NCBI RefSeq assembly: GCF_049199905.1
Contig: NZ_JBLZPK010000008.1
Coordinates: 62,001 to 126,000 of the forward strand
Length of the DNA stretch: 64,000 nucleotides
Direction: 5' to 3'
From: Shinella sp032095155
GTDB lineage: Bacteria; Pseudomonadota; Alphaproteobacteria; Rhizobiales; Rhizobiaceae
In this document: in pieces, positions 25,741-35,236 of the stretch
Layout: every line of letters begins with the position of its first letter
Numbering within the stretch: the stretch's first letter is position 1
Translations under genes and position numbers: made by a program
The notes under the pieces: generated by a model
Seen by the model: the letters and a program-made list of their open reading frames with translations, nothing else
What the model was told of the DNA's origin: nothing
Database searches by the model: none

Positions 25741-27171
25741 TTATGTGCCACCGGCAGCGCGCAGACGCTCGGGCGTGTAATTGACCGCGCCGACTGACGG
25801 CCGCAGTGGCGTTACGGATCCAGAGGATTCGACAATGTCACGCAACTTCATAAGAAGCGAATTCGCTGCAATTTCCATTCCCTCATAGGCATAGAAATCA
25901 CCCGGCTGCAGGCATTTGCGGGTGATCCAATTCAGGTATTCACGCCGCAGGTTTGCTGGAGCCACATGACCAGACGACCAGAACTGATCGAGTTCGATAC
26001 CCTTGTTGACACAAAAGGCGAGGGCTGGATGCCGATAGAATGCCTGGCCCAAAACGGCAAGTGGAACACCGTGCTGCAAAGCAGAGAGGCCTGATGTGCT
26101 GTTGATCGTCACCATGCCAGCAGAATGGCGTGTCAAAAGGCCGAGCGACCCGCCATCGAGGATATGAACCCGGTCGGCTACATTGTTCAGGACGCTTACC
26201 TGGCGAATGAATTGACTGTCCTGGCTGTGTCCGCGCTCCATGGGATGGATCTTGAACACGAGCTGAGCCGACGCGGGTGCGTTTCGCGCGAAGGATACGA
26301 TCGATTTCAGAACGAGTTTCTGATTGCTCCAACCGCTCGCAGCGGCACCGAGCTGGCCGTCGTCATGCACCTGCAGCGGCACCAGATAGTACCGCTTGTC
26401 GTGGTGCTCAAGCAGCCGCTCCATGCAGCGGTAATTGCGGCCGAGATTGCTGAACTTCCTGTAGTAGTTCTTGATCCAGTAGAACATTTCCCGCACGAAC
26501 GAGCGTCTGGGCTTGTGGAACAGCTTGCGCTCGCTCGGCCTGGAGAACACACCACGCACGGCGAAATAGGTATAGGCGTAGGTCGCCATAGCGCCAAAGG
26601 AAGAAGGGAAGCTTGCACCCTTCGGCCGTTCCGTTCGGGAGTCAGAGTCCCCCTCCTCCGGCAACTTACCCATGGCCGGGGAGCGCCAGTTATTGCCGCC
26701 AAGTTCCATCGTAACGAAACCGGGGCGGATATATCCTTCTTCAAGACAGAGGACTGGAACACCCAGCACCGCGCATTGCTCACTCGCAATTCGGTGGATT
26801 TCGCGCTCGCAGCCAAAAAGCACGACATAGTCGAAACCATGTTCACCGACAATCTCGGTAAACCATTCTCGCCAAGCGTCTGCAGTACCCGAGAAATGAA
26901 GATTCTGATTGCCGCGCGCAAAGAGCCGGTCGCCCGCATTGAAGCAGACTCGCCAGGCTTCGAAACCATTCTGATTGAGAAGATTCTGTACCTTGCGGAA
27001 GAACGGGCCAACCGGTCCCTGCAACAGAAGCACGCGCGGCGCACTCTTGGAGGGAAAACGTTTCGAAAGCTTGCGGCGCAATGAAAGATTGATCAGGCGC
27101 GAACCACGCAAGGAACCCTGCTCGGACTCAAATCGACCGGCCTTCAAATCTGGATCATGCTGCTCAGTCAT
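25741..27171 (-). CDS. kpsS: Capsule polysaccharide biosynthesis protein KpsS-like (Kdo linker glycosyltransferase)
   Basis: Predicted 476-aa cytoplasmic protein of the KpsS family, which adds beta-Kdo to phosphatidylglycerol to start the capsule lipid anchor. Conserved-looking parts are VLLLQGPVGPFFRKVQNLLNQNGFEAWRVCFNAGDRLF near the start, LEEGYIRPGFVTMELGGNNWRS, YYLVPLQVHDDGQL, FKIHPMERGH and TINSTSGLSALQHGVPLAVLGQAFY. The ATG at 27171 (MTEQHDPDLK) is preferred because the family core starts about 45 residues later. An in-frame ATG at 27300 is possible, and neither has a strong ribosome site. It lies upstream of no other minus-strand gene here. Confidence 0.85.
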   Translation of the reverse strand: MTEQHDPDLKAGRFESEQGSLRGSRLINLSLRRKLSKRFPSKSAPRVLLLQGPVGPFFRKVQNLLNQNGFEAWRVCFNAGDRLFARGNQNLHFSGTADAWREWFTEIVGEHGFDYVVLFGCEREIHRIASEQCAVLGVPVLCLEEGYIRPGFVTMELGGNNWRSPAMGKLPEEGDSDSRTERPKGASFPSSFGAMATYAYTYFAVRGVFSRPSERKLFHKPRRSFVREMFYWIKNYYRKFSNLGRNYRCMERLLEHHDKRYYLVPLQVHDDGQLGAAASGWSNQKLVLKSIVSFARNAPASAQLVFKIHPMERGHSQDSQFIRQVSVLNNVADRVHILDGGSLGLLTRHSAGMVTINSTSGLSALQHGVPLAVLGQAFYRHPALAFCVNKGIELDQFWSSGHVAPANLRREYLNWITRKCLQPGDFYAYEGMEIAANSLLMKLRDIVESSGSVTPLRPSVGAVNYTPERLRAAGGT

Positions 27172-27341
27172 GACAGGCTGGCTCAACTCGCAATGGTGCT
27201 GAAGGCACCCGTCATGGCATAAACCTGCCTCTTTAGCAATTGCATCCGCCACCCTTCTCCGAAAATCCCCTATGCGATGTGAACGGGCAACTATGTCCAT
27301 GACCCGATCGGCACTGCAATCCCCACCTTGCGGTTGTTATA

Positions 27342-29369
27342 CTACCGCAACCGCGAGTCGCGCAACAAGACCCCCAATCGGTTTATTTGCTGCGCCGCAC
27401 CCAAAAAAAGCATGCCAAGTGGACCCGACTTTTTCATGGCGCCGCCGGAAATTTCGGCGATCAGGTCCTCCGGTCGGCATGGAAGGCGGCTCAGGGGGTG
27501 CACATAGAACGGATAGACGATGAGGCTCGCGGCGACGAGCATATCGAGACTGATTCTGCGCCGGCAGCGCGGGATGGTCAGGCGGTCGTCAGTGAGGCCC
27601 CAGCCGGCATAGAACGGCATGCCATGCACGCCGACGGGCTTGCCGCGCAGCAGCGCTTCGAAACCGGTCAGCGACGTCATGGTTTCCACACGATCGGCCC
27701 AGGCGATCCATTGGAGTATGTCTCCATCCGTGGCGATTCGGTCCGCATCGCGCGGCGCCTCGCCGCCACTTCGAACGCCGGAGACCACATCTGGATGCGC
27801 CTTATAGACGATGAAGGCGTCGGGAAAGAGTGCGCGTACCGCAGTGACGAGCCCGGCATTGGACCGCACCTTCGGTGAACCGTAGCGGATGGAGGCATCT
27901 TTCTCGACCTGACCGGGGACGAGGATCTTCATCCGTCCGTCCGCCACGACGGGCGCTTCGGCGACCGTGCCGAGATTATATTTCGAAACACCGCGGTCGA
28001 TTAGAAGCTGGGCAAGGCTTCGGGCACGGGCCAGCAGGCGCTCGTCGAACACCCCCTCCGCGATCAGTGTTTCAAGGCGGCTCGCGCCCCGCGCGTCGTA
28101 ATAGACATGATCATCGTCGATGGCGATCGAGGACGGAAGCGTCAGCGCCACACCGAGGCCCTTCGAGCGGATGAAGCCATCCTCGAGACGGATCGCGGGC
28201 ACGGCATCCGGCAAAGGCCTGTCACTGCCCCACACCGCCACGATGCCACCCGCCGCCTGTGCCGCCGGCACGGCCGCGTCCATGGAGCGCAGGTGCACGG
28301 GATCGCCCGCCATGCCCTTCAGGAACGGCGTCATGGCGCGGCGCTTCCACGGCGAAAACCCTGCCGTAAAGACCTTGCGGGTCAGACGGGAGCGCTGGTT
28401 GCGCGTGGTGATCGCCTGCTCGACAGCGCATTCCGCCGTACAGGGCTGCCGCGTGTGCAGGTCCAGATAGCGCGTGTATTCGAGAAAGGCCGCGTGGAAA
28501 ACCTGTTCCAGGGAGGCTGGCGGCTTGGTGGCAGCCAGCTCTCCGTGATCCACCGTCAGGCCCCGGCCGGAATAATAGGTTGAGCCGAAGCAATGAACCG
28601 GGCGCCCGGCCATCAGCGCTTCGAAGCCGAGCTGGCTCGACACCGTATAGACGCTGTCAGCCTCTTCCAGCAGCGGCCAGGGGTTCATGCGCTCCGGCAC
28701 GACGATAAACAGGCCAAGCGCTGCCGCGGCCTGGCGCAGCAGGCTTTTCTCGCCCGCGGCGGGATGGGTGCGCACGACGAGCGTCTTGCCCGGATTGGAC
28801 GCCGCAGCGTGCTCCAGCATGACCTGGAAACGCGCCGCGTTTGCGCCTGCTCCGGCAATGGAAGCATCGCCTGCGACCTGATCGACGAGAAGAACGAAGG
28901 AACGACCTTGCGGCACGCCGGCCGCTGCCGGGGTCACGAGCGGGCTGTTGTTGTATTTGGACAGGCGCTCTTCCCGCAGCCATGCCATCATCAGGCGCGC
29001 CCGTTCCAGCGCCAGCGGATCGGTCTGCGGCTGCGCCAGCAGGTTTTCGAGATCGCTTGGCTGCCGCGCGTCGAAGTAGATGCCCTGCCGGTCGATCACA
29101 TAGGAATGGCTCGGCTCCGCCTGTCCCGGCGCAAAGCCGCGCAGAAAGCCATCCTCGAGCGTGAGGACTTCTTTGCCCAACAGTTTGGCAAGCTGCGCGG
29201 CGCGTATCCCTGAAGGACGCCGCCCCCAGCCGACAAAACCATCTATCCTGCGCGGAAGAACGAAGGGCCAGGCAACGATATCGGCGTCAAGCAAGCGAGC
29301 GATGTCGTCCCGCTGCTGCCACAGGCCATACGAAAGAAGCGCATAGGTCTTGCGTGCCCGATCGGCCAT
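27342..29369 (-). CDS. kpsC: Capsule polysaccharide biosynthesis protein KpsC-like (double Kdo transferase)
   Basis: Predicted 675-aa protein with an internal duplication. Around residues 45-110 it has GWGRRPSG, LTLEDGFLRG, YVIDRQGIYFDARQPSDLENLL and then SKYN. Around 380-470 the pattern repeats with VWGSDRP, IRLEDGFIRS, IAIDDDHVYYDARGASRLETLI and SKYN. E. coli KpsC is likewise a dual retaining beta-Kdo transferase that builds the poly-Kdo linker with KpsS. The second half also has YKAHPDV and TMTSLTGFEALLRGKPVGVHGMPFYAGWGLT. It follows the export lipoprotein gene by 80 bp on the minus strand, and is 170 bp upstream of kpsS. Confidence 0.92.
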   Translation of the reverse strand: MADRARKTYALLSYGLWQQRDDIARLLDADIVAWPFVLPRRIDGFVGWGRRPSGIRAAQLAKLLGKEVLTLEDGFLRGFAPGQAEPSHSYVIDRQGIYFDARQPSDLENLLAQPQTDPLALERARLMMAWLREERLSKYNNSPLVTPAAAGVPQGRSFVLLVDQVAGDASIAGAGANAARFQVMLEHAAASNPGKTLVVRTHPAAGEKSLLRQAAAALGLFIVVPERMNPWPLLEEADSVYTVSSQLGFEALMAGRPVHCFGSTYYSGRGLTVDHGELAATKPPASLEQVFHAAFLEYTRYLDLHTRQPCTAECAVEQAITTRNQRSRLTRKVFTAGFSPWKRRAMTPFLKGMAGDPVHLRSMDAAVPAAQAAGGIVAVWGSDRPLPDAVPAIRLEDGFIRSKGLGVALTLPSSIAIDDDHVYYDARGASRLETLIAEGVFDERLLARARSLAQLLIDRGVSKYNLGTVAEAPVVADGRMKILVPGQVEKDASIRYGSPKVRSNAGLVTAVRALFPDAFIVYKAHPDVVSGVRSGGEAPRDADRIATDGDILQWIAWADRVETMTSLTGFEALLRGKPVGVHGMPFYAGWGLTDDRLTIPRCRRRISLDMLVAASLIVYPFYVHPLSRLPCRPEDLIAEISGGAMKKSGPLGMLFLGAAQQINRLGVLLRDSRLR

Positions 29370-29449
29370 CCAGCTTCCTATCGATCAGGCGGATCGCCGC
29401 ACCAAATCCGTGGCGCCTACCGGCACCACGGAGGCAACACGCGACGCCG

Positions 29450-30667
29450 TCAAAGCGCGTTTGCGGTACGCGTGATATTGTAGGCCGCACTGGATCCGCT
29501 GGAAAGAATGGTCATGAACTTCGCGAAATCCGTGGCGATGTGGCGCGACAGATAGATCACGTCCTTGTTCCGAACGGGGAAGTTCTGAGCGATGATATAG
29601 CTCTGCGTCGCGCCGAGATCGAGGCGATAGACGATCGGATAGCGTCCCTCGCCATCCGGCGCCATGCCGCGCGAGATCAGATCACGGAAGCGATCGTCAC
29701 CGACGACACTGCGATAGACGTTTTCGTTTTCATAGCGGAAGACGAAATAGCCCTTGGGATCAGCCGTCGCGATATTGCCACCGCCAGCGAGCGCTGCGGC
29801 CTCGACGAGGCTGAGCTTGGCGGCGTTGAACGGGATTTTGCCGCTCTTTTCCGTCTGGCCGAGCGCCGAGAAAGTCTGCGGATCGTAGCTGACATAAATC
29901 TGATCGTCCGGCTTGACGTAAATGTCTTCCTTCGGATTGTCGATGACCGTCTGCAGCAGAACCGAGCGCGAGCGGCCGCCGCGCTTCAGGCTGACATAGG
30001 TGTCGTAAGGCTGCTTGGACGCGCCACCCGCCATGGCGATCGCCTCGCTGAGGTGAACGCCGTTCAGGCCCAGCGGTACGATCGAGGACTTGTTCACATC
30101 ACCCTGGACAGACACGGTGCGCGAGGCATTGTCCGCCATCGCCACGATGACATCGGGCTCGACGGCCTTAGCCTTCAGCGCTTCGACGATGGTCGAGCGA
30201 GCGGAATCGATGGTCATGCCGGCGAAACGCACGGAACCGACATAGGGAATCTGGCCATGGCCATCCGGCTGCACGACGACGGGGATCGTCGTCGACTTGC
30301 GCTCGACGGTCGAGAAGAGGCCATCGGGACCGGCTTCGAAAATGGTGACTTCCAGGCGGTCGCCGACACCGATGACCGGCGTGCTGCCGCCACCGCCGAA
30401 GCCGAAGGTGCTCGAGAACCCCTGGCGAACGCCGGCATTCACACCATTGGCGACGCGCTGGTCGATATCGACGACGTCGAAGATGAGCTTGGTCTGGGGA
30501 ATTTCGTAGGTCTTGCCGCCCGCGCCGGCGGAAAGCACTTCCTGGGTCAGCGGCCCGTCATTGGGGACCACGCAACCGGCCAGCGTCAACACCGTGCCGG
30601 CCGCAAGAATACGCGCAAATACGCTCAACGCCTTGCGCAGCCCGCTCACGTCTTCAATTCCGATCAT
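29450..30667 (-). CDS. Outer-membrane polysaccharide export lipoprotein (KpsD/BexD/Wza family)
   Basis: Predicted 405-aa secreted lipoprotein forming the outer-membrane exit for capsule. The start at 30667 (MIGIEDVSGLRK) gives a signal peptide ending in the lipobox LTLAGC; AGGAAA lies about 12 nt upstream. The polysaccharide export domain appears as STPVIGVGDRLEVTIFEAGPDG and VVQPDGHGQIPYVGSVRFAGMTIDSARSTI. It is followed by SLBB-type repeats (TVSVQGDVNKSSIVPLGLNGVHLSEAIAMAGGA and IPFNAAKLSLVEAAALAGGG). It partners the KpsE/M/T exporter and precedes kpsC. Confidence 0.9.
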   Translation of the reverse strand: MIGIEDVSGLRKALSVFARILAAGTVLTLAGCVVPNDGPLTQEVLSAGAGGKTYEIPQTKLIFDVVDIDQRVANGVNAGVRQGFSSTFGFGGGGSTPVIGVGDRLEVTIFEAGPDGLFSTVERKSTTIPVVVQPDGHGQIPYVGSVRFAGMTIDSARSTIVEALKAKAVEPDVIVAMADNASRTVSVQGDVNKSSIVPLGLNGVHLSEAIAMAGGASKQPYDTYVSLKRGGRSRSVLLQTVIDNPKEDIYVKPDDQIYVSYDPQTFSALGQTEKSGKIPFNAAKLSLVEAAALAGGGNIATADPKGYFVFRYENENVYRSVVGDDRFRDLISRGMAPDGEGRYPIVYRLDLGATQSYIIAQNFPVRNKDVIYLSRHIATDFAKFMTILSSGSSAAYNITRTANAL

Positions 30668-31082
30668 CACACTGCATTTCCTGTTGACCGCGCCTTCATA
30701 GACACGAGGCAAGAGCCGGCCGCTCGCCACGACGGATCGGCATAGACATGCAGTTCAGACGTTTCGTCAAGTCCCATGACCAAACCTTGTCCCAATCACG
30801 CACACCCACACGGCCCCCGCCGACACCATGGAGCAAATCCCTTGCACATTCGTTACGGCCTGAAAAGCGGGCTTGCCCGTTTGTGTTCAAAATCAACTTT
30901 TTCCACCGGCTTTTTAACGGAGGGTGCGACAAAAAGAACGCAACCGCTCCCAGCCGACAGCAAAGACCAGCAAACTGGCCGCAGGCTTGTCCAGAGGAAT
31001 CAGCAGCGCGCAAGCACGGCTCCTTTTCGGAACCGTGCCTTGCCTCACCCTTTCGAGGGATATGGGCGAAATTGAGAGAGCA
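30668..31082. other. 415-bp intergenic region between the second RND operon and the capsule lipoprotein gene
   Basis: No convincing gene. It must hold the promoter of the minus-strand export lipoprotein gene. At 31014-31038 a near-perfect 10-bp stem (GCACGGCTCC with GGAACCGTGC, one mismatch) lies 45 bp after the RND stop codon. It may be its transcript end, though without a T run. Short open frames here lack ribosome sites and any recognisable domain. Confidence 0.6.
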
Positions 31083-34000
31083 CTATGTCGCTTCAACCGG
31101 CTCCGGCTGAGCCACGGGCTCCTGCCGTTCTTCCGGCTTGATTCGGAACCAGGCGATATAGAGCGCCGGCAGGAAGAGTAGCGTCAGCACCGTGCCGACG
31201 ATGATGCCGCCCATCATGGCGTAGGCCATCGGCCCCCAGAACACTTCGCGCGAAATGGGGATGAGTGCCAGGCTGGCCGCGGCCGCCGTCAGCATGATCG
31301 GCCGCATGCGGTGTTCCGTCGCTTCCCGCACGGCATCCCAGGCATGCATGCCCTCCCGCTTCAGGTCCTCGATCTGCACGACGAGGATGACCGAGTTGCG
31401 GATGAGGATGCCGATCAGCGCAAGCACGCCGAGGATCGCCACGAAGCCGAGCGGCGCGCCGCTCCCCAGCAACGCGATGACCACCCCGATGAGTGCGAGC
31501 GGCGCTACGGCGAAGACGAGGAACAGCCGCGAAAAGCTCTGCAATTGCAGCATCAGGATGGTGGCCATGGCAAACAGCATCAGCGGCACGACCGCGATGA
31601 TCGGCGCCTGGCTGTTGGCGCTTTCCTCCACCGAACCTCCAACCGTGATCTGGTAGCCGGCGGGCAGTGTGTCGCGGAAGCTTGCGACGTCCTTGTCCAT
31701 CTCCGAGACGATCGTCGCCGGCTGCACGCCGCCCGTGATGCTCGCCTTGATGGTGATGGTGGGCTGGCGCGAGCGGCGCCAGACGACGGGCTGCTCCATT
31801 TCGTAACGGAAGTTCGCGACGGCGGCGAGCGGCACGGAGGTGCCGTTTGCCGTCGGCAGCTGGAGCTGACGCAGGGTCTCGATGGATTCGCGCTCCACCG
31901 CCCGCGCCCGGCCGATGACGTCGATCAGATAGACGTCGTCGCGGATCTGGGTGACGGTGGTGCCGCCGGTGACGCCGTTCAGCGCCGAGGCGATATCCTG
32001 CGAGGTCACGCCGAGCTGGCGGGCCTTGTCCTGGAGGACATCGACCTTCACGACGCGCGCCGGCTCGTTCCAGTCATATACGATATCGCCGAGACGGCTG
32101 TTTCTGCCGAGCAATTCGCCGAACGCCAGCGCCTGGCTGCGCACCTCCTGGATATCGGGGCCGCTGAGGCGATACTGGATCGGCCGTCCTACCGGCGGGC
32201 CGATATCGAGCAGCTTGACCAGAGCATCCGTGCCGACGAAGGTTTTGCGCAAATAGTCCTGAAGATCGGCCCTCAGACGGTCACGCGCCTCCAGATCCTT
32301 GCTGACGATGACCGTCTGGCCGAAGGCCGGCGACGGCGGCTGCACGTCGAAGGACAGGAGGAAACGCACGGCCCCTTCCCCGACATAGGACGACCAGCGC
32401 TCGATATCCGGATTGCCCTTCAGCTTTTCCTCTTCGAACTTCGCGATCTGCGCATTGGTCTCGGCAATCGAGGCGTTCTGCGGCAAGGCCCAGTCGATGA
32501 CGAGTTCCGGACGGTCCGACGACGGGAAGAACTGCTCCGGCACGAAGCGCATGGCGAAGACCGAGACGAAGAAGATGAGCACGGTCGCAACGATCGTCGT
32601 CCATTTCCAGCGCATGCAGACATCGAGGATGCGCGCGAAGGTGCGGCCGAACCAGCCCTTCTGCTCATGATGGTTCTTCATGCTCTTCGGCAGGATCGTG
32701 ACGCCGAGCAGCGGCGTGAAGATGACCGCCACGACCCAGGACACGACGAGCGAGATCGCGATGACCACGAAGAGGCTGAAGGTGAATTCGCCGGCCGCGC
32801 TGCTGTTGAGTCCGATCGGGATGAAGCCCGCCACTGTTACCAATGTACCGGTCAGCATGGGGAAGGCGGTGGACGTATAGACATAGGTCGCCGCCTTGCG
32901 CAGCGTGTCGCCCGCCTCCAGCCGCGCCACCATCATTTCGACGGCGATCATGGCGTCGTCGACCAGCAGGCCGAGCGCGATGATCAGCGCGCCGAGCGAG
33001 ACGCGCTGCAACGATATGCCGTCGTAATACATGAAGACGAAGGTGATCGCGAGCGTCAGCGGGATCGAGAGCGCCACGACGAGACCGGCGCGGATGCCCA
33101 GGCTGACGAAGCTGACGATGAGAACGATGGCGACCGCCTCGAACAGCGCCTGCGTGAAGCCCGACACCGCCTCCTCGACGACCTTCGGCTGGTCGGAAAC
33201 CAGGTGCACGTCGACGCCGACGGGCAGGTCATGGGAGAGGATTTCGATTTCCTTCTCCACCTTCGCGCCGAATTCGAGCAGGTTGGCGCCCTGTTTCATG
33301 CCGATGGCAAGACCGATCGCCGTCTCGCCGTTGAAGCGGAAGAGGCTGGACGGCGGATCCTCGTAACCACGGGTGATGGTGGCGATGTCGCTCAGGCGGA
33401 AGAAGCGGTTGTTGACGCGCAGATTGACGTCGCGCAGGCTCGCCTCGGAGGAGAACTGCCCGCCGACGCGCACGCTGACGCGCTCGCCGCCGGCCTGCAC
33501 CACGCCGGAGGGCGCGATGGCGTTCTGCGCCTGCAAGGTCGAGACGACCTGCTGGGTGGAGATCCCCAGCGCCGCAAGCTGGCGGGTCGAGAATTCGAGA
33601 TAGATCACCTCGTCCTGTGCACCAACGAGATCGACCTTGCCGACATTCGGCACGGTGAGGATGCGGGTACGGGCGTCCTCGACATAGTCGCGCAACTGGC
33701 GCGGCGTCAGGCCGTCGGCGGTGAAGGCGTAGATATTGCCGAAGACGTCGCCGAAGCGGTCGTTGAAGGCGGGGCCGATGACACCGGAGGGGAACTGCCC
33801 CCTGATATCGTTGATCATGTTGCGTACCGTCAGCCAGGTGCCGGGCACGTCGCGGGCGCGCGTCGTCGGTTTCAGGTTGACGAAGACCAGCGTCTGGCCC
33901 GCCGTCGTGACGCTGCGGCTGAAATCGAGAGATTCCAGCTCCTCCAGCTTGCGCTCGATGCGCTCGGTCACCTGCCGCGTCGTCTCCTCCACGGAGGCGC

Positions 34001-34166
34001 CGGGCCAGGCGGCGCTGATCGTCATGGTCTTGATGACGAAGGACGGATCCTCTTCGCGGCCGAGATTCTGGTAGGTGAAGAAGCCGAGCAGCGCGAAGAC
34101 GATCATGAAGTACCAGACGAGCGATGCGTGTTCGAGCGCCCAGTCAGAAAGGTTGAACGTCTTCAT
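31083..34166 (-). CDS. RND efflux pump permease (second system)
   Basis: Predicted 1027-aa inner-membrane proton antiporter. It starts MKTFNLSDWALEHASLVWYFMIVFALLGFFTYQNLGREEDPSFVIKTM, a variant typical of RND pumps that work with two-adaptor operons. The TM4 relay motif is GLLVDDAMIAVEMMVARLE. The C-terminal half shows GFVAILGVLALIGILIRNSVILVVQIED. It is the last gene of a three-gene operon, its start overlapping the stop of the adaptor gene upstream by 4 bp (ATGA). Substrate unknown. Confidence 0.92.
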   Translation of the reverse strand: MKTFNLSDWALEHASLVWYFMIVFALLGFFTYQNLGREEDPSFVIKTMTISAAWPGASVEETTRQVTERIERKLEELESLDFSRSVTTAGQTLVFVNLKPTTRARDVPGTWLTVRNMINDIRGQFPSGVIGPAFNDRFGDVFGNIYAFTADGLTPRQLRDYVEDARTRILTVPNVGKVDLVGAQDEVIYLEFSTRQLAALGISTQQVVSTLQAQNAIAPSGVVQAGGERVSVRVGGQFSSEASLRDVNLRVNNRFFRLSDIATITRGYEDPPSSLFRFNGETAIGLAIGMKQGANLLEFGAKVEKEIEILSHDLPVGVDVHLVSDQPKVVEEAVSGFTQALFEAVAIVLIVSFVSLGIRAGLVVALSIPLTLAITFVFMYYDGISLQRVSLGALIIALGLLVDDAMIAVEMMVARLEAGDTLRKAATYVYTSTAFPMLTGTLVTVAGFIPIGLNSSAAGEFTFSLFVVIAISLVVSWVVAVIFTPLLGVTILPKSMKNHHEQKGWFGRTFARILDVCMRWKWTTIVATVLIFFVSVFAMRFVPEQFFPSSDRPELVIDWALPQNASIAETNAQIAKFEEEKLKGNPDIERWSSYVGEGAVRFLLSFDVQPPSPAFGQTVIVSKDLEARDRLRADLQDYLRKTFVGTDALVKLLDIGPPVGRPIQYRLSGPDIQEVRSQALAFGELLGRNSRLGDIVYDWNEPARVVKVDVLQDKARQLGVTSQDIASALNGVTGGTTVTQIRDDVYLIDVIGRARAVERESIETLRQLQLPTANGTSVPLAAVANFRYEMEQPVVWRRSRQPTITIKASITGGVQPATIVSEMDKDVASFRDTLPAGYQITVGGSVEESANSQAPIIAVVPLMLFAMATILMLQLQSFSRLFLVFAVAPLALIGVVIALLGSGAPLGFVAILGVLALIGILIRNSVILVVQIEDLKREGMHAWDAVREATEHRMRPIMLTAAAASLALIPISREVFWGPMAYAMMGGIIVGTVLTLLFLPALYIAWFRIKPEERQEPVAQPEPVEAT

Positions 34167-35236
34167 AGGCTTGCCTCGTCTTCGATCTTCACTTTCTGGC
34201 CTTCCTCGAGGCTGTGCACCCCGGCGGTGACGACGCGGTCGCCGTCCTTCAGCCCCTTGGCCACCGGCACGGAACGGCCGGCGACGGCGCCCGTCTCGAT
34301 AGCGGCGAGATGCACCTCGCCCTTGACCGCATCGACCAGCCAGACATGCGGCTTGCCGTCCTTTTCCAGCACGGCTGTTTCCGGCACCATGATCGCCGTC
34401 AGGTTCGGCCCTTCCAGTTCCGCCGTGATCGTCGTGCCGAGCCGCACCGTATCCGGCGGGTTTTCCAGGGCGATCTTCACCCGGCGTGTGCGTGTCACGG
34501 CATCGGCCGAGGGTGCCACCTCGCGCACCGTGCCCTTGACGGTGATGGCGGGATTGATCTGCAGCGACACCGTGAAGCGGCTGCCGACAGCGATGGTTTC
34601 CGCCGTCTCGGGAATATCGACGACGGCGTCGCGTTCTTCCGGGCGGGCGACCGTGACGATGGCTTCGCCCGGCGAAACGGTCTGGCCGACCTCGGCTCCC
34701 GTCGCGACGACCACGCCGTCGAATTCCGCTTCGATGCGCGTATAGGACAGTTGCTCCTCCGCCTTCACCAGCGCCGTGCGGGCGCGGATGAGGCCGGCAT
34801 CGGCCGCCTCGCGCGACTGCTCGGCGCTTTCGACGGCAGCTTTCGCGGCGGCGTTGGATTGCAGCAGCGTCTTCTGCCGATCCTCACTGGCCACCGCGCT
34901 CGAAAGCGTCGCCTCGGCGCTGGAAAGCTCCGCCCGCGCCGAGCGGACCGCCAATTCATAGGCCGTCGCGTCCAGAACGGCGAGCACATCGCCCTTCTTC
35001 ACGAGATCGCCGACATGCACGGAGCGCGACACGAGCCGGCCGGCAACACGCGAGCCCAGCGCCGCCTGCACCTTCGCCTGCACCGTGCCGGCAAAGCGCG
35101 TGCCGGGCAGCGCAGTCAGCGTCACGACGACGGAGAGCACCGGCCGCGGCGGCGCGGCGGCCTCCTCTTCCTTCTTGCAGGCGGACAGCGCCAGAGCGGC
35201 GGCAAGAGCAAGCACGAGTGGAACAGGCGTCCTCAT
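34163..35236 (-). CDS. RND efflux periplasmic adaptor, lipoprotein (adaptor 2 of the operon)
   Basis: Predicted 357-aa membrane fusion protein with a lipoprotein signal peptide (PLVLALAAALALSAC, then KKEEEAAAPP), so it is acylated and anchored in the inner membrane. Lipoyl halves (RLVSRSVHVGDLVKKGDVLAVLDATAYEL and IEAEFDGVVVATGAEVGQTVSPGEAI) flank a helical hairpin. Start and stop overlap both neighbours, so expression of the pair of adaptors and the pump is tightly coupled. Confidence 0.9.
   Translation of the reverse strand: MRTPVPLVLALAAALALSACKKEEEAAAPPRPVLSVVVTLTALPGTRFAGTVQAKVQAALGSRVAGRLVSRSVHVGDLVKKGDVLAVLDATAYELAVRSARAELSSAEATLSSAVASEDRQKTLLQSNAAAKAAVESAEQSREAADAGLIRARTALVKAEEQLSYTRIEAEFDGVVVATGAEVGQTVSPGEAIVTVARPEERDAVVDIPETAETIAVGSRFTVSLQINPAITVKGTVREVAPSADAVTRTRRVKIALENPPDTVRLGTTITAELEGPNLTAIMVPETAVLEKDGKPHVWLVDAVKGEVHLAAIETGAVAGRSVPVAKGLKDGDRVVTAGVHSLEEGQKVKIEDEASL

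Noticed and set aside
30748..31110. 120-codon frame in the intergenic region at 30.7-31.1 kb
   Set aside because: No ribosome site, biased Pro/Arg/Cys composition, overlaps the 3' end of the RND gene.
31311..34745. Very long plus-strand open frame (over 1100 codons) opposite the second RND operon
   Set aside because: It is the antisense of a GC-rich RND gene and adaptor; composition is His/Asp/Arg-rich low-complexity with no domain, while the minus strand has clear RND motifs.
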